Below, one piece after another: positions 5,921-6,140 of a stretch of DNA of 6,140 bases. The notes under the pieces were generated by a model that was given only the letters and a program-made list of their open reading frames with translations, was not told the DNA's origin and searched no databases. The DNA comes from JBJXFY01 sp046155815 (GTDB taxonomy: Bacteria > Verrucomicrobiota > Verrucomicrobiia > Limisphaerales > CAIMTB01). Every line of letters begins with the position of its first letter. Within the stretch, counting starts at the first letter, position 1. Where the stretch lies: assembly GCA_046155815.1 (NCBI GenBank), contig JBJXFY010000355.1:1-6140 (forward strand), in the 5' to 3' direction. Both the position numbers and the translations under genes were made by a program.

Positions 5921-6140
5921 CTACACCCCCGGCGCCATCTCCCGGTGCCACGGCGTGCTCTGTTCGTAGGCGTGCGCGATACGGAACAGGCCGGCTTCGT
6001 CCAGCGGCTTGCCGAGGAGCTGGAGGCCGACAGGCAGCCGCGGCGACGACGTGAAGCCGCACGGCACGCTCAGGCCGGGGATGCCGGCCACGTTCGCGGC
6101 CACGGTGTAGATGTCGCAGAGGTACATCTGCAGCGGGTCG
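5921..6140 (-). CDS. gatA: Glutamyl/aspartyl-tRNA amidotransferase subunit A, C-terminal end
   Basis: The right edge of the window cuts this gene; 72 codons of its 3' end are present. The translation DPLQMYLCDIYTVAANVAGI followed by PGLSVPCGF, PVGLQLLGKPLDE and LFRIAHAYEQST is the characteristic end of GatA. This is the amidase-signature subunit that supplies ammonia from glutamine to convert misacylated Glu-tRNA(Gln) or Asp-tRNA(Asn). The catalytic Ser-Ser-Lys region lies outside the window. It reads into the heptamer spacer and may be cotranscribed with the deacetylase gene, although the two have no known functional link. A stand-alone amidase of the same superfamily is less likely, because the YTVAANVAGIPGLSVPCG and PVGLQLLG wording is standard for GatA. 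Confidence 0.9.
   Translation of the reverse strand, partial: DPLQMYLCDIYTVAANVAGIPGLSVPCGFTSSPRLPVGLQLLGKPLDEAGLFRIAHAYEQSTPWHREMAPGV

Noticed and set aside
4830..5969. Long plus-strand open frame, 379 codons
   Set aside because: It is antisense to the deacetylase with its clear motifs. Its composition (rich in G, A, R and H) is typical of a shadow frame in GC-rich DNA.
5838..6062. 75-residue N-terminal extension of the deacetylase
   Set aside because: It overlaps gatA on the same strand in another frame, crosses the repeat tract and would place the Tat signal deep inside the protein.
1..6140. CRISPR array, tRNA, rRNA or insertion sequence
   Set aside because: I saw no regularly spaced repeats with unique spacers, no tRNA-like cloverleaf, no rRNA wording and no transposase or terminal inverted repeats.

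Overview
This is a high-GC bacterial window with dense coding and very short gene spacing. The family mix (six-hairpin glycosidase-like protein, secreted PHP phosphoesterase, Tat-exported YdjC/ChbG deacetylase) and an intergenic tract of TTGG-type heptamers suggest a Verrucomicrobiota or related PVC-group genome. That placement is inference; no rRNA or strong marker phylogeny is available here.

Left half, plus strand (2-3602). The 3' part of a large (alpha/alpha)6 glycosidase-like gene is joined by a GTGA start/stop overlap to a membrane-anchored PHP-domain metallophosphoesterase (1906-3279). A leader of about 115 bases with two GC-rich hairpins follows, then yacG, a four-cysteine zinc protein and gyrase inhibitor. 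The first two genes look translationally coupled and may act on one extracellular or periplasmic glycan or glycan-phosphate; the substrate cannot be read from sequence.

Centre, minus strand (3674-4196). This is a type II toxin-antitoxin pair: an intact antitoxin of the 'putative addiction module component' type, overlapping by TTGA a ParE/RelE toxin. The toxin is broken by a one-base frameshift near 3863. A convergent gap with a hairpin separates it from yacG.

Right half, minus strand (4408-6140). In transcription order these are the C-terminal end of gatA (amidotransferase subunit A), an 83-base spacer of heptamer repeats with an inverted copy, a Tat-signal YdjC/ChbG-family deacetylase, and a small unrecognised membrane protein whose GTG start overlaps the deacetylase stop. 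Bases 4208-4407 hold no convincing gene, only a weak plus-strand open fragment. Composition is visibly less GC-rich from about 4200 to 4800.

The most notable points are the frameshifted toxin beside an intact antitoxin, the coupled glycosidase/PHP pair, the heptamer repeat that appears to supply the ribosome binding site of the deacetylase, and the REP-like palindromes before yacG. Nothing here is clearly a new defence or mobile system.
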